Numbered from the stretch's first letter, positions 27,620 to 35,857 are shown. The stretch is DNA of 64,000 nucleotides from Herpetosiphon gulosus (GCF_039545135.1 NZ_BAABRU010000008.1:186001-250000), one strand, 5' to 3'. Notes: a model not told the origin generated them from the letters alone. A program made the numbers and translations.

Positions 27620-27690
27620 AGGGGCTAGGGATCAGGAGCTGTTCTATGAGGCATGGGGAACACGAATCTGACCCCTGATCCCTAGCCCCT
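27620..27690. repeat. Inverted repeat between helicase and ribE genes
   Basis: AGGGGCTAGGGATCAGG (27620-27636) and CCTGATCCCTAGCCCCT (27674-27690) are perfect 17-bp inverse complements with a 37-nt loop. The left arm is part of a small tandem GGGGCTA repeat. There is no U-run, so it is a repeat or weak terminator (another repeat family). Confidence 0.65.
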
Positions 27691-27707
27691 CGTTAAGGAA
27701 AATTGCC

Positions 27708-28319
27708 ATGTTTACTGGGATTGTTGAAGAAATTGGCACGATTTTGGTCGCAAATACGGGCCTAGAGCGCGATAATACGCTGCGGATTGGCTGTAAACTG
27801 GCGACCAGTGATGCTCAATTAGGCGATAGCATTGCGGTCAATGGGGTTTGTTTGACCGTAACCGCCTTTGAAACCGATTGGTTCGAGGTTGGTTTGGCTC
27901 CCGAAACCTTGCGCCGCACCAATTTGGGAGAACTTAAGGTTGGCAGTTCGGTCAATTTGGAACGAGCTTTGGCGGCTGGGCGACGCATGGGCGGCCATTA
28001 TGTGCAAGGCCACGTCGATGGCACTGGCGAAATTATAGCGATCGAACCCGATGGCGAATCCAAAGCGATCACGATTCGGGTGGCTTCGGCCTTGATGCGC
28101 TATATCGTCGAAAAAGGCTTTATCGCTGTTGATGGCACGAGCCTGACGATCACGCGCACCACCGATGATAGCTTTGGCTTGGCGATTATTGCTCATACTC
28201 AGGCTTGGGCGATTATCGGCCAGCAGCAGATTGGCGATACGGTCAATATCGAAGTTGATATTTTGGCCAAGTATGTTGAAAATATTGTGCGTTTTGACCG
28301 CAAGTTGCTAGCCGAATAA
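27708..28319 (+). CDS. ribE: Riboflavin synthase alpha subunit
   Basis: A 203-residue enzyme that dismutates two 6,7-dimethyl-8-ribityllumazine molecules to riboflavin. The start MFTGIVEEIGTI is the family hallmark, and two similar beta-barrel halves are visible (residues 1-95 and 96-195; GHYVQGHVDGTGEI at the junction). TTAAGGAAA precedes the ATG. No FMN riboswitch fits in the short upstream gap. Together with ribBA downstream it forms a partial riboflavin cluster; ribD and ribH are not in the window. Confidence 0.96.
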   Translation: MFTGIVEEIGTILVANTGLERDNTLRIGCKLATSDAQLGDSIAVNGVCLTVTAFETDWFEVGLAPETLRRTNLGELKVGSSVNLERALAAGRRMGGHYVQGHVDGTGEIIAIEPDGESKAITIRVASALMRYIVEKGFIAVDGTSLTITRTTDDSFGLAIIAHTQAWAIIGQQQIGDTVNIEVDILAKYVENIVRFDRKLLAE

Positions 28320-28349
28320 GCGGCGCTCGAAATTAGTTGGAATAGTTCA

Positions 28350-29096
28350 ATGATGTACAACGATTATGCCCGTTACTATGATGACGGGCAACTCCATTTT
28401 AGCGTCCTGATGTTTGATTATTTGCAGCGGGTGCTGGAGCGTCATCCTGTACCTGGCCGTTCGATGATCGATTTAGCCTGTGGCACAGGAACGTTGGCTT
28501 TATTACACGCCGATTTAGGCTGGGATGTGTTGGGGATTGATGCCTCGCGTGAGATGCTGCGGGTCGCGCAACGCAAAGCTCGTGGCGATCTGACCCAACA
28601 ACGCTCAATTCGTTTTCGCCGTGCCGATATGCGCGATTGGCAGGTGAGCCAGCCAGTCCAATTGGTCACCTGTTTTTATGATAGCCTCAATTATTTGCTC
28701 GAAGAAGCTGATTTGAATGCAACCTTTGCATGCGTTGCGGCAGCACTAGAAACTGGCGGACGCTGGATTTTCGATATCAACACGCCCTATTTTCTAGAGC
28801 ATATCTGGCAGCCAGTCGAAGTTGATGAGCGTGATGGCTACGTTCATATCATGCATTCAGAATTTGAGCCAGAACGTTGTATTTCGTGGTTGCAATTAAC
28901 TGGTTTTGCCCAGCGCAGTGATGGCCTCTTTGAACGATTTAGCGAGCAACATGCCGAACGCGGCTATAGCCAAGCCACATTAGAGCAACTTTTACAGGCA
29001 AACGGGTTTACAATAGAGGCCGTGTACGATTGTTTCGTGCTGACTGAACCGACCCCGATGAGTCATCGGTGGTTGTGGGTATGTACCAAACAATGA
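28350..29096 (+). CDS. Class I SAM-dependent methyltransferase
   Basis: A 248-residue methyltransferase with motif [21 protein letters not shown], motif [11 protein letters not shown] and motif [12 protein letters not shown]. It lies between ribE and ribBA with gaps of 30 and 31 bp, so it is likely cotranscribed. The substrate is not evident; no flavin-specific methylation is implied by the sequence. Confidence 0.88.
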   Translation: MMYNDYARYYDDGQLHFSVLMFDYLQRVLERHPVPGRSMIDLACGTGTLALLHADLGWDVLGIDASREMLRVAQRKARGDLTQQRSIRFRRADMRDWQVSQPVQLVTCFYDSLNYLLEEADLNATFACVAAALETGGRWIFDINTPYFLEHIWQPVEVDERDGYVHIMHSEFEPERCISWLQLTGFAQRSDGLFERFSEQHAERGYSQATLEQLLQANGFTIEAVYDCFVLTEPTPMSHRWLWVCTKQ

Positions 29097-29127
29097 GCGT
29101 TCTCATTGTCACAAAGGAGTGGAATCT

Positions 29128-30357
29128 ATGCCGTTGGCAAGCATCGAAGAAGCACTGCAAGATTATGCAGCCGGAAAAATGGTGATCATCGTAGACGATG
29201 AAGATCGCGAAAACGAGGGTGATCTCGCGTGTGCTGCCCAGTTTGTTACGCCACAGGCAATTAATTTTATGGCCAAAGAAGGCCGTGGGCTGATCTGTTT
29301 AGCCATTACTGGTCAGCGCCTCGATGAGTTGGAAATTCCAATGATGGTGACCTCGAATAACTCCAAGTTTGGCACAAATTTCACGGTATCGATCGAGGCT
29401 GCTCAAGGCGTAACTACTGGAATTTCAGCCTATGATCGAGCGCATACCATCCAAACCGTGATCAATCCAAACTCCAAGCCCAGCGATATTTCGCGGCCTG
29501 GCCATGTGTTTCCTTTACGTGCTGCCGAGGGTGGCGTATTGCGGCGGGTTGGCCAAACCGAGGCCTCGGTTGATATGTCACGTTTGGCAGGCTTGTATCC
29601 AGCGGGCGTGATTTGCGAAATTATGAACGACGATGGCACCATGGCTCGGATGCCCGACCTTGAGATTTTCGCCGAAAAGCATGATCTCAAAATTATCAGC
29701 GTCGAGCAGTTGATTCGCTTTCGTCGCGAACGTGAATTTTTAGTCACGCGCACTGCCGAAGCTCGTTTACCAACGGCTTATGGCGAATTTCAAATCGTCT
29801 CATATGAAAGCAAAATCGACACGCCTGATCTGCAAGCCAAGGAAGCAGTGGCCTTGATTATGGGCGATATTTCAACCGATGAGCCAGTGTTGGTGCGAGT
29901 GCACTCCGAATGTTTAACTGGCGATGCCTTTGGCTCATTACGCTGCGATTGTGGCCCACAGCTTGAAAAAGCCATGCAACGGATTGCCCAAGAAGGCCGT
30001 GGCGTGTTGCTTTATTTGCGCCAAGAAGGCCGTGGAATTGGCCTGACCAACAAAATTCGCGCCTATATGCTGCAAGATCAAGGTTTGGATACGGTTGAAG
30101 CCAACGAGCGTTTAGGGTTCCCTGCTGATTTACGCGATTATGGCTTGGGAGCGCAAATGCTGGCCGATTTGGGTCTGCGCGATTTACGCTTGCTGACCAA
30201 TAATCCCAAAAAGATCATTGGTTTTGAAGGCTATGGTTTGCATGTGGTTGAACAATTGCCCTTGGAAACCGACCCTAACACTGAAAACCAAGCCTATCTG
30301 CGCACCAAGCGCGAACGCATGGGCCATACGTTATCGAATTTGAATGCGGCGGAATAG
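29128..30357 (+). CDS. ribBA: Bifunctional DHBP synthase / GTP cyclohydrolase II
   Basis: A 409-residue enzyme supplying both riboflavin precursors. The N-terminal half is 3,4-dihydroxy-2-butanone-4-phosphate synthase ([38 protein letters not shown]). The C-terminal half is GTP cyclohydrolase II ([20 protein letters not shown] with the zinc Cys residues, [10 protein letters not shown]). AAAGGAG 8 nt before the ATG at 29128 makes this the start rather than the GTG at 29119. The stop lies 2 bp from the convergent radC stop. Confidence 0.97.
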   Translation: MPLASIEEALQDYAAGKMVIIVDDEDRENEGDLACAAQFVTPQAINFMAKEGRGLICLAITGQRLDELEIPMMVTSNNSKFGTNFTVSIEAAQGVTTGISAYDRAHTIQTVINPNSKPSDISRPGHVFPLRAAEGGVLRRVGQTEASVDMSRLAGLYPAGVICEIMNDDGTMARMPDLEIFAEKHDLKIISVEQLIRFRREREFLVTRTAEARLPTAYGEFQIVSYESKIDTPDLQAKEAVALIMGDISTDEPVLVRVHSECLTGDAFGSLRCDCGPQLEKAMQRIAQEGRGVLLYLRQEGRGIGLTNKIRAYMLQDQGLDTVEANERLGFPADLRDYGLGAQMLADLGLRDLRLLTNNPKKIIGFEGYGLHVVEQLPLETDPNTENQAYLRTKRERMGHTLSNLNAAE

Positions 30358-30359
30358 CT

Positions 30360-31055
30360 TTATAACCATGCCAACCGCCGTTCGCGCATGCTGACCCAAC
30401 GTGCTTGACCGATCACCAAATGGTCAAGCACGTCAATATCGAGCAGTTGCCCAGCCTGAATCAGTTGTTTGGTCACCAAAATATCGTCGGGCGAGGGCGT
30501 TGGGTCGCCGCTGGGATGATTATGCACCACAATAATTGCCGCCGCATTGAGCTTAATTGGTTCACGAAAAACCTCGGCAATCCGCACGCTAGCGCTATTT
30601 AACGAGCCAATTGTCACGTTTTCAATTTTCAGCACATGGTTTTTGGTGTTGAGAATCACCACCCGCAGATGCTCCTTATCCAGATGGCTCATTTCAACTT
30701 GCAATAATCCCACCACATCGGCTGGCGAGGTGATTTGCAGTGGCTGATTGGGCGCTGCCAGCAATAATCGCCGCCCAATTTCGAGGGCTGCTTTGATATG
30801 AGCGGCCTTGGCTTCGCCCATGCCTCGTACTCGACATAAATCGCTGAATTCGATTTTTTGCAGGCCATGCCAGCCGCCATGCTCACGCAGCAATAATTGA
30901 GCTAGCTGAATCACGTTCATGCCTTGCACCCCAACCCGCAGCAAAATTGCCAAAATTTCAGCATCAGATAGCGCTTGTGGCCCAAAGTCGCGCAGGCGTT
31001 CACGCGGCTGCTCGCTGGAAGGTAATTCTTTAACTGAGATAAAATAGTTGCTCAT
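30360..31055 (-). CDS. radC: RadC-family JAB/MPN protein
   Basis: A 231-residue protein with an N-terminal helix-hairpin-helix region (residues about 10-100, LCRVRGMGEAKAAHIKAALE) and a C-terminal JAMM metal motif HNHPSGDPTPSPDD. Known: the family was misnamed as DNA repair; it is a putative metallo-isopeptidase/nuclease often linked to mobile DNA. This is a full-length chromosomal copy, divergent from the sensor kinase gene. Confidence 0.93.
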   Translation of the reverse strand: MSNYFISVKELPSSEQPRERLRDFGPQALSDAEILAILLRVGVQGMNVIQLAQLLLREHGGWHGLQKIEFSDLCRVRGMGEAKAAHIKAALEIGRRLLLAAPNQPLQITSPADVVGLLQVEMSHLDKEHLRVVILNTKNHVLKIENVTIGSLNSASVRIAEVFREPIKLNAAAIIVVHNHPSGDPTPSPDDILVTKQLIQAGQLLDIDVLDHLVIGQARWVSMRERRLAWL

Positions 31056-31161
31056 ATCCTTGAACTCGCACTAAAATGGTTGCTAGAGTAGAGCCACAAC
31101 TGTGGCAAATTTGGCATGGATATTTAGCCATTTGGTGAAATTGGCCAAAAAGGTGTTGATA

Positions 31162-32307
31162 ATGAGCAATGATCCAGCGGTTTTGGCTCGTCGAAACCAT
31201 GAATTGATGATTTTGAACCAAATTGCCGAGGCCTTGAATCGGAGCACTCAGCTTGATCAGGCTTTGCAAACCGTTTTGGAATTGGTGGCTGAGTTGTTGG
31301 AGTTGCACACAGGTTGGGTTTGGCTGTTGCGCGATGATCAAATGACCCATTATTTAGCCGCTGCCTATCATCTGCCGCCTGTGTTGTGCCACCCCCAAGC
31401 CTTAGAAGACGATTGTTATTGCTTGGAGCGTTTTCGCGATGATGATTTGGAACGCGCTGCCAACATTAGCGTGATTCGTTGCACGCGTTTGCGCCATGTG
31501 CCGCAAGGCACTGAGGTGCGTTTTCATTCGTCGATTCCGTTGATGGCCCATGGTCGCAAGCTGGGAGTTTTTAATGTGGCTAGCCCCGATTGGTGTGAGT
31601 TGAGCGCTGATGATTTGCGCTTGTTGCACACGGTCGGCGATTTGCTGAGCATGGCGATTGAACGTACCCGCCTCTTTGAGCGCTCGCTGAGCTTGGGTGC
31701 AGTTGAGGAGCGTAACCGCATCGCCCGCGAAATTCACGATACCTTAGCCCAAGGCTTGACTGCGGTATTGTTGCAACTTGAAACCGCCGATGCTCTGTTT
31801 GAAATTGGGGCAATCGAACGTGGGCGGGCTAAAATTCAGCAAGCCTTGCAATGGACGCGCTATAATCTTGACGAGGCGCGGCGTTCGGTGCTTGATCTAC
31901 GGGCGGCTCCGCTCGAAGGCCGTAGTTTGGTTGAAGCCTTGGCAACTTTGAAGCATGAGCATGATCGATTTAGCTTTGATATCCAAACGATTGGTGCGTT
32001 GCAGCCGTTGCCCTTGCGGATTGAAGTTGGCTTGTTGCGGATTGTGCAAGAAGCCTTGAATAATGTGCGGCAGCATGCCCAAGCTAGCGCTGTGGTGATT
32101 GAATATCATGCTACGCCGACCCAGATTGAAATTTGCGTGCATGACGATGGCTGTGGCTTTGACCCAACCTTGCCCAAGCCCCAACATTTTGGCCTGATTG
32201 GCATGAATGAGCGTACTCGGTTGCTGAGCGGCAGCCTTGAAATCAAAAGTACCCTTGGCGCAGGGACTGAGGTTTGTATTGTTGTGCCACTGGGGAGTTC
32301 CAAATGA
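31162..32307 (+). CDS. NarL-type sensor histidine kinase with GAF domain
   Basis: A 381-residue cytoplasmic kinase without membrane segments. Residues about 20-175 form a GAF sensor domain. The HisKA_3 box is EERNRIAREIHDTLAQGL with phospho-acceptor His192, and the ATPase shows VQEALNNVRQHA and HDDGCGFDP. AAAAAGG 8 nt before the ATG at 31162 favours this start over 31102. It overlaps the response regulator by 4 bp (ATGA). The signal is unknown; the GAF domain has a few Cys residues that could hold a cofactor. Confidence 0.93.
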   Translation: MSNDPAVLARRNHELMILNQIAEALNRSTQLDQALQTVLELVAELLELHTGWVWLLRDDQMTHYLAAAYHLPPVLCHPQALEDDCYCLERFRDDDLERAANISVIRCTRLRHVPQGTEVRFHSSIPLMAHGRKLGVFNVASPDWCELSADDLRLLHTVGDLLSMAIERTRLFERSLSLGAVEERNRIAREIHDTLAQGLTAVLLQLETADALFEIGAIERGRAKIQQALQWTRYNLDEARRSVLDLRAAPLEGRSLVEALATLKHEHDRFSFDIQTIGALQPLPLRIEVGLLRIVQEALNNVRQHAQASAVVIEYHATPTQIEICVHDDGCGFDPTLPKPQHFGLIGMNERTRLLSGSLEIKSTLGAGTEVCIVVPLGSSK

Positions 32308-32924
32308 TCCGCATTTTGGTGGTTGATGATCATCCGGTGGTACGCGAGGGCTTGGTGGCAATTCTCAGCACCCAAGCTGATTTTGCTGTAGTTGGCGAGG
32401 CTAGCGCTGGCTTGCAAGCCGTCGAAGTATGTCAGCAATTGCAACCTGATTTGGTGTTACTCGACCTTGAGTTGCCTGATCTCGATGGGGTGGCGGTGCT
32501 TGAGCGACTTGATTTGGCGGCAACCAACCTACGAGTATTGGTGTTTACCGCTTTTGACACCGATGAACGAATTATTGGAGCGGTACGGGCTGGTGCTCAG
32601 GGCTACTTGCTCAAAGGTGCTCCACGCGATGAATTATTTGCGGCGATTCGCTTGATTCACGCTGGTGGCTCGACCTTGCACCCTTTGATTGCCTCGAAAT
32701 TGTTGCGCCAAGTGCAGCGCGATACAACCTTGGTTGAATTAACCCCGCGTGAGCACGAAGTATTACAGCATTTAGTCCAAGGCTTTGCTAATAAGCAAAT
32801 CGCCTACCAACTGAATATTACCGAACGCACAGTTAAATTCCACCTGAATAGTATTTTTCAAAAGCTTGGGGCGCACAATCGCACCGAAGCTGTAGCAATT
32901 GCCTATGAACGTCAATTAATTTAG
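32304..32924 (+). CDS. NarL/FixJ-family response regulator
   Basis: A 206-residue regulator. The receiver domain has acidic pocket DD (8-9), phosphorylation site Asp54 (LLDLELPD) and Lys in LLKGAP. The LuxR-type HTH is LTPREHEVLQHLVQGFANKQ followed by ITERTVKFHLNSIFQKL. The ATG at 32304 overlaps the kinase stop, so the pair is translationally coupled. Confidence 0.96.
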   Translation: MIRILVVDDHPVVREGLVAILSTQADFAVVGEASAGLQAVEVCQQLQPDLVLLDLELPDLDGVAVLERLDLAATNLRVLVFTAFDTDERIIGAVRAGAQGYLLKGAPRDELFAAIRLIHAGGSTLHPLIASKLLRQVQRDTTLVELTPREHEVLQHLVQGFANKQIAYQLNITERTVKFHLNSIFQKLGAHNRTEAVAIAYERQLI

Positions 32925-32936
32925 TAGGTTAATTCG

Positions 32937-33554
32937 ATGACTCCAACTCGTTATCAAATTCCGGCGGCTGAGCATGAATTTGAACAAGATATCAAACATT
33001 CGCGCTTTATTGCGACGGTTGTGCATGCGCCAAGCGTAGCTGAAGCCAAACAAGCAATTGCCACGATTGTCGCGCGTTATCCTGATGCAACCCATAATTG
33101 TTGGGCGTTTCAAATTGGGCTTGGTCCCCAAGCCGACATTGGCTCATCCGATGATGGCGAGCCTGCTGGCACAGCTGGTCGCCCGATGTTGCAAGTGTTG
33201 CAGGGCAGTGGCATTGGCGATATTGCAGCAGTCGTAACCCGCTATTTTGGCGGAATCAAATTAGGTAGTGGCGGCTTGGTTCGGGCTTATAGCGGAACCT
33301 TACAAAAAGCCCTCAATCATTTACCAACCAAAGAGCAAGTCATTCGTCGTACTGGTATGGTGACGATTAATTACAATCAATACGAATTATTGCGGCGTTT
33401 GCTGAATACCTTTGATCCAGTGATTGAAAGTGAAGATTTTGCCAGCGATATTACCTTGATGCTGGCATTGCCTCAAGATCGCTGGCAAGAATGTGCGGCG
33501 GCTATTCGTGAATTAACCTATGCTGAAAGCGAATTAATCGCGCTTGATGATTAA
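32937..33554 (+). CDS. YigZ/IMPACT family protein
   Basis: A 205-residue protein with the UPF0029/IMPACT signature: GEPAGTAGRPMLQVLQGSGI and VVTRYFGGIKLGSGGLVRAY. A C-terminal ferredoxin-like domain follows. The family is thought to link to translation or stress control; the bacterial role is not settled. It starts 12 bp after the response regulator and overlaps the convergent GNAT gene by 4 bp. Confidence 0.93.
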   Translation: MTPTRYQIPAAEHEFEQDIKHSRFIATVVHAPSVAEAKQAIATIVARYPDATHNCWAFQIGLGPQADIGSSDDGEPAGTAGRPMLQVLQGSGIGDIAAVVTRYFGGIKLGSGGLVRAYSGTLQKALNHLPTKEQVIRRTGMVTINYNQYELLRRLLNTFDPVIESEDFASDITLMLALPQDRWQECAAAIRELTYAESELIALDD

Positions 33555-34108
33555 ATAATTGGCGTTGTATGATCCATTTCAAAGTGGATATTTTGAAATT
33601 CGCCCTGATCAGGCCGATCATCATAGATTTCAATGGTTGGGAGCGAACGCCAAAATTGCTCAGCTCCAGCAATTGCGGGGTTAGTATGCAAATAAATTGT
33701 ACGATATGTGCCTTCCTGCAAAATCCAATCGCGGGTTAGGCTGACCAAACGGCGAGCCAAGCCAGCCCGACGATGGGCTTGATCAACATAGACCCGCACA
33801 AGTTGGGCGGTTGTGGCAGTGCTATAACGCTCAACCAGCCATTCTGGTTTGTAGGGTGGCTTAGGGCCGCCAGTTCGCACGGCGCAGGTTCCAACAACCT
33901 CGTTGGTTGCGCGAACGACCGCTACAAACAAGACTTGGCGAGGGTTATCCAAATAGGCTTCGGCTAAATTATCAACATCGGTATGCCATTTGGCGATATA
34001 GCCATAGCCAAAATCTTGCTCAAATGTGCGTAACATCAACTGGCGTGCGCCTGCTAAATCGGCGGTGGTGGCTTCACGTAGTGTATAGATCCCATGCTCA
34101 AGGCTCAT
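33551..34108 (-). CDS. GNAT-family acetyltransferase
   Basis: A 185-residue N-acetyltransferase. The acetyl-CoA loop is seen in VRVYVDQAHRRAGLARRLVS, followed by the beta-bulge segment RTIYLHTNP and AEQFWRSL typical of motif B. The substrate is unknown. The 5' region contains TGATATA-T-TATATCA (34137-34151), a perfect short palindrome that may be its operator. Confidence 0.88.
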   Translation of the reverse strand: MSLEHGIYTLREATTADLAGARQLMLRTFEQDFGYGYIAKWHTDVDNLAEAYLDNPRQVLFVAVVRATNEVVGTCAVRTGGPKPPYKPEWLVERYSTATTAQLVRVYVDQAHRRAGLARRLVSLTRDWILQEGTYRTIYLHTNPAIAGAEQFWRSLPTIEIYDDRPDQGEFQNIHFEMDHTTPII

Positions 34109-34136
34109 GCCAGTACCTCATCCTAATTAATTTTAC

Positions 34137-34151
34137 TGATATATTATATCA
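34137..34151. promoter_or_regulatory. Short perfect palindrome upstream of the GNAT gene
   Basis: TGATATA-T-TATATCA lies 29 bp before the GNAT start codon and 18 bp before the tRNA-Leu -35 box. It is a possible operator or AT-rich promoter element. Confidence 0.3.
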
Positions 34152-34168
34152 ATAAATGACCAACTAAT

Positions 34169-34197
34169 TTGCCAAAAAATCTAATATGCGCTATAAT
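34169..34197 (+). promoter_or_regulatory. Promoter of tRNA-Leu
   Basis: TTGCCA (34169-34174) and TATAAT (34192-34197) are spaced by 17 nt. The -10 box ends 12 nt before the first base of the tRNA. Confidence 0.75.
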
Positions 34198-34209
34198 ACC
34201 GCTCGTTGC

Positions 34210-34295
34210 GCCGAGGTGGCGGAATGGCAGACGCTGAGGTCTTAAACATCTCTCCTCGCAAGGGGGTGCGGGTTCGACTCCCGCCCTCGGCACCA
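34210..34295 (+). tRNA. tRNA-Leu (anticodon UAA)
   Basis: The acceptor stem GCCGAGG pairs with CCTCGGC (34285-34291), followed by A and an encoded CCA. The anticodon stem GAGGT/ATCTC encloses loop CTTAAAC with anticodon TAA, reading UUA leucine codons. The T arm GCGGG-TTCGACT-CCCGC is perfect, and a long variable arm is present as expected for Leu. The 58 bases from 34240 to 34297, starting at the anticodon loop, recur exactly at 36133-36190. The gene is therefore the left junction of an integrated element. Confidence 0.97.
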
Positions 34296-34297
34296 AC
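34240..34297 (+). repeat. Left attachment site (attL)
   Basis: First copy of the perfect 58-bp repeat, from the anticodon loop to two bases past the CCA end of the intact tRNA-Leu. Up to six further bases to the left match with two differences. Confidence 0.88.
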
Positions 34298-34567
34298 AAC
34301 CGATGTGGCCGCGTTCACTCCTATGTGAACGGGGCTATCGGGGTACTTTGCACCAAGCATTTTGCTATTCAGTTGGTAAGGTGCGGGTGCTGTACCTTGG
34401 CGGTTCTCAACCAGCAATGTTGGCGCATCACTGGTTGCTCACGCCGCCTCTCTCGTCTTTGGCCGACGATGGGCCGTTGCTAACGGTTCAGCCCTCGGAC
34501 TGCCTCACGATAGCGGTGAGGCCTGCGCTAGCTACGAGTTTGGTTCGTCGCTAGCGCTTCGTTTTTT
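34298..34567 (+). other. Hairpin-rich non-coding region at the left end of the element
   Basis: No gene is seen in 34298-34527. Stems include CGTTCAC/GTGAACG (34312-34331, inside CCGAT/ATCGG), CAACCAG/CTGGTTG (34408-34437), GCCTCAC/GTGAGGC (34502-34522) and GCGCTAGC/GCTAGCGC (34525-34557). The last is followed by GTTTTTT and works as a plus-strand terminator. The series could be a structured RNA transcribed from the tRNA side, or recombinase arm sites. Similarity to a known RNA family was not recognised. Confidence 0.5.
34525..34567 (+). terminator. Intrinsic terminator at the left end of the element
   Basis: GCGCTAGC (34525-34532) pairs with GCTAGCGC (34550-34557), extended by an inner ACGA/TCGT stem, and is followed by a T-run (34562-34567). 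It would end plus-strand transcripts entering from tRNA-Leu. It overlaps the 3' end of the leftward RHH-like gene. Confidence 0.7.
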
Positions 34568-34749
34568 AAATATTGCTGAAATTCAGGATAGCGGTCGAGA
34601 TAAGCGTCAATTAGAATGTTTTGAACGTCGTCAACGGTGATACGATCGTCGGTGTGCTTCAGCGCTATAATCGACTTGATTTGCCGTAAACGGTCTGATG
34701 TATCATCAGTTAGACTGAGATGTACTAGTTTTTTCTTTGGCTTTGCCAT
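34528..34749 (-). CDS. Ribbon-helix-helix-like small DNA-binding protein
   Basis: A 73-residue protein with a basic start (MAKPKKKLVHLSL), a beta-strand, then two helices (TSDRLRQIKSIIALKH and TVDDVQNILIDAYLDRYPEF), the layout of a CopG/ParD-type RHH protein. It is the last gene of the element's leftward set. A large palindrome lies directly before its start and is a probable binding site. It could be an autorepressor, an excisionase-like factor or a copy-control protein. Confidence 0.6.
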   Translation of the reverse strand: MAKPKKKLVHLSLTDDTSDRLRQIKSIIALKHTDDRITVDDVQNILIDAYLDRYPEFQQYLKNEALATNQTRS

Positions 34750-34766
34750 TACATAAACCCCCTTTC

Positions 34767-34841
34767 GTTAGTGCTAACATCATATACAACATATATAATG
34801 TTATATGTAGTATAACATTATATATGTTGCTCGGCACTAAC
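34767..34841. repeat. 75-bp nested palindrome in the element
   Basis: The inner arms AACATATATAATGTTATA (34788-34805) and TATAACATTATATATGTT (34811-34828) are perfect over 18 bp around TGTAG. The outer arms GTTAGTGC (34767-34774) and GCACTAAC (34834-34841) match perfectly too. It lies between the zinc-ribbon-like gene (stop at 34841) and the RHH-like gene (start at 34749). It may be an operator for the RHH protein, a terminator/promoter, or a replication or recombination site. Confidence 0.85.
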
Positions 34842-35149
34842 TATTTTGCCCCATCTACCAGTCGCCCTTGAGCATCGGTCTTAGATTTACAGTAACTACC
34901 ATCGCCCATTTTCGCGACACAATAGAACGTGCCTGGGACTTTGGTAGACGGTTTCATGGCTCCGTGGTATGGGCAAACGGGTGCAGCCCGCTCTTGTTCG
35001 ATTTGAGCCGCCTCAGAATGGCCCTTGGTTGGCGGCACTGCGCCGATGCCATCGAGTCGATCTATGATTTTATTTAGGTCGTCAAAATTTTCGACCTCTA
35101 CCGCGATCGGATAATCGCGGTAGATTGCTTGGACGATAAACTTTGCCAT
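34841..35149 (-). CDS. Small zinc-ribbon-like protein of the element
   Basis: A 102-residue protein. The N-terminal part (MAKFIVQAIYRDYPIAVEV) is a beta-alpha unit. The C-terminal part carries CPYHG, a later YC and a further YCKSK, a pattern able to bind zinc. GAGG 8 nt before the ATG at 35149 picks this start over the longer ORF from 35260. It follows the SWIM-finger gene by 23 bp. Similar short proteins occur in phage- and plasmid-like DNA; the function is unknown. Confidence 0.65.
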   Translation of the reverse strand: MAKFIVQAIYRDYPIAVEVENFDDLNKIIDRLDGIGAVPPTKGHSEAAQIEQERAAPVCPYHGAMKPSTKVPGTFYCVAKMGDGSYCKSKTDAQGRLVDGAK

Positions 35150-35172
35150 AATCATTACCTCGCTATTACTAA

Positions 35173-35667
35173 CTATGCTACACGAGCCGCGCGGCGCAAC
35201 AACCCAGCTGCGGCTTTGTGCCAGCAGCGCAAGCCACGGCGTGCGGCCTCGCATTGGCACGGCTCACCACTCACCAACCGATATTGCTTGTTGCGGGTTG
35301 CTGAGCGAATGACTACCACGCTGCTGGTGAACATCCATTGGCCTTTGGCTAACTCATCGAGTGCCTTGGTTACTGCCCCACTCCATTCTGGAGCAATCTC
35401 GTAGGCATAGTCGGCAGCTTCAGCAACGCGCTCGCGGGTAATCGCGGCGGCTGGAGCTTCGGCAGCTGGGGTTGCTTCGGTCATTTCTTCGGCTTCGTTG
35501 ATACTGTTTGGGGTGCGAGCGAGGAGATTGTAGACATACTCATTGGCTTTTGATTCAGCTTCCGAGTAGGAACCAGCGTAGCCAATTAATTCACCATTGA
35601 CTTTGATTGAAAAATCTTTGGTAGCGCGATCATAGTCGATTTGTTTGGTATAATTCGTGGTGGTCAT
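35173..35667 (-). CDS. SWIM zinc-finger protein of the element
   Basis: A 164-residue protein. The N-terminus (residues 5-50) is a small domain beginning IDYDRATKDFSIKVNGELIG. An acidic Ala/Glu-rich linker follows (about 58-85). The C-terminus holds CQCEAARRGLRCWH, fitting the SWIM finger CxC-x(n)-CxH. SWIM fingers bind DNA or proteins and occur in recombination and transposase-linked proteins. AGAGG precedes the ATG. The gene is first behind the promoter at 35745-35772 and probably heads a three-gene operon. Confidence 0.75.
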   Translation of the reverse strand: MTTTNYTKQIDYDRATKDFSIKVNGELIGYAGSYSEAESKANEYVYNLLARTPNSINEAEEMTEATPAAEAPAAAITRERVAEAADYAYEIAPEWSGAVTKALDELAKGQWMFTSSVVVIRSATRNKQYRLVSGEPCQCEAARRGLRCWHKAAAGLLRRAARVA

Positions 35668-35694
35668 TGAAAGCCTCTAACTTTCTGTGACTAT

Positions 35695-35730
35695 GCCCGT
35701 TGCGATCTGATTCATCGCTGCGGGCTTTTT
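35695..35730 (+). terminator. Hairpin in the leader of the element operon, plus-strand terminator
   Basis: GCCCG (35695-35699) pairs with CGGGC (35721-35725), with an inner GCGAT/ATCGC stem, then TTTTT on the plus strand. For the leftward operon it lies within the 5' leader, where it could stabilise mRNA or attenuate. For rightward transcripts it is a normal intrinsic terminator. Confidence 0.6.
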
Positions 35731-35744
35731 ATTACTTGTATATT

Positions 35745-35772
35745 ATTATACTACTTTATACTATATTGTCAA
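35745..35772 (-). promoter_or_regulatory. Consensus sigma-70 type promoter of the element operon
   Basis: On the minus strand TTGACA (35767-35772) and TATAAT (35745-35750) are both perfect consensus boxes with a 16-nt spacer. The start codon of the SWIM-finger gene lies about 70 nt downstream. Confidence 0.8.
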
Positions 35773-35857
35773 TACTCTTTTTTGGGGGGCCGCGCGGAAC
35801 TGGGGGGCGATCCTTCCTCCTCCTCATAAGCTTGGTTATTCCACGATATTCGTTCAT
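35756..35857 (-). CDS. Possible 33-residue basic peptide
   Basis: A short leftward frame, start ATG at 35857 with GGAG 10 nt upstream, coding a basic Pro/Arg-rich peptide (MNEYRGITKLMRRRKDRPPV...). Its end overlaps the promoter of the SWIM-finger gene. Coding is doubtful; it is recorded because no other gene occupies 35773-36132. Confidence 0.2.
   Translation of the reverse strand: MNEYRGITKLMRRRKDRPPVPRGPPKKSIDNIV

Noticed and set aside
27608-27707. FMN riboswitch before ribE
   Set aside because: Only 100 bp are available, filled by a simple repeat hairpin; the conserved RFN elements are not present.
35150-35260. Longer start for the zinc-ribbon-like gene overlapping the SWIM-finger gene
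   Set aside because: The extension overlaps the upstream gene by about 90 bp in another frame, while GAGG 8 nt before 35149 gives a normal start.
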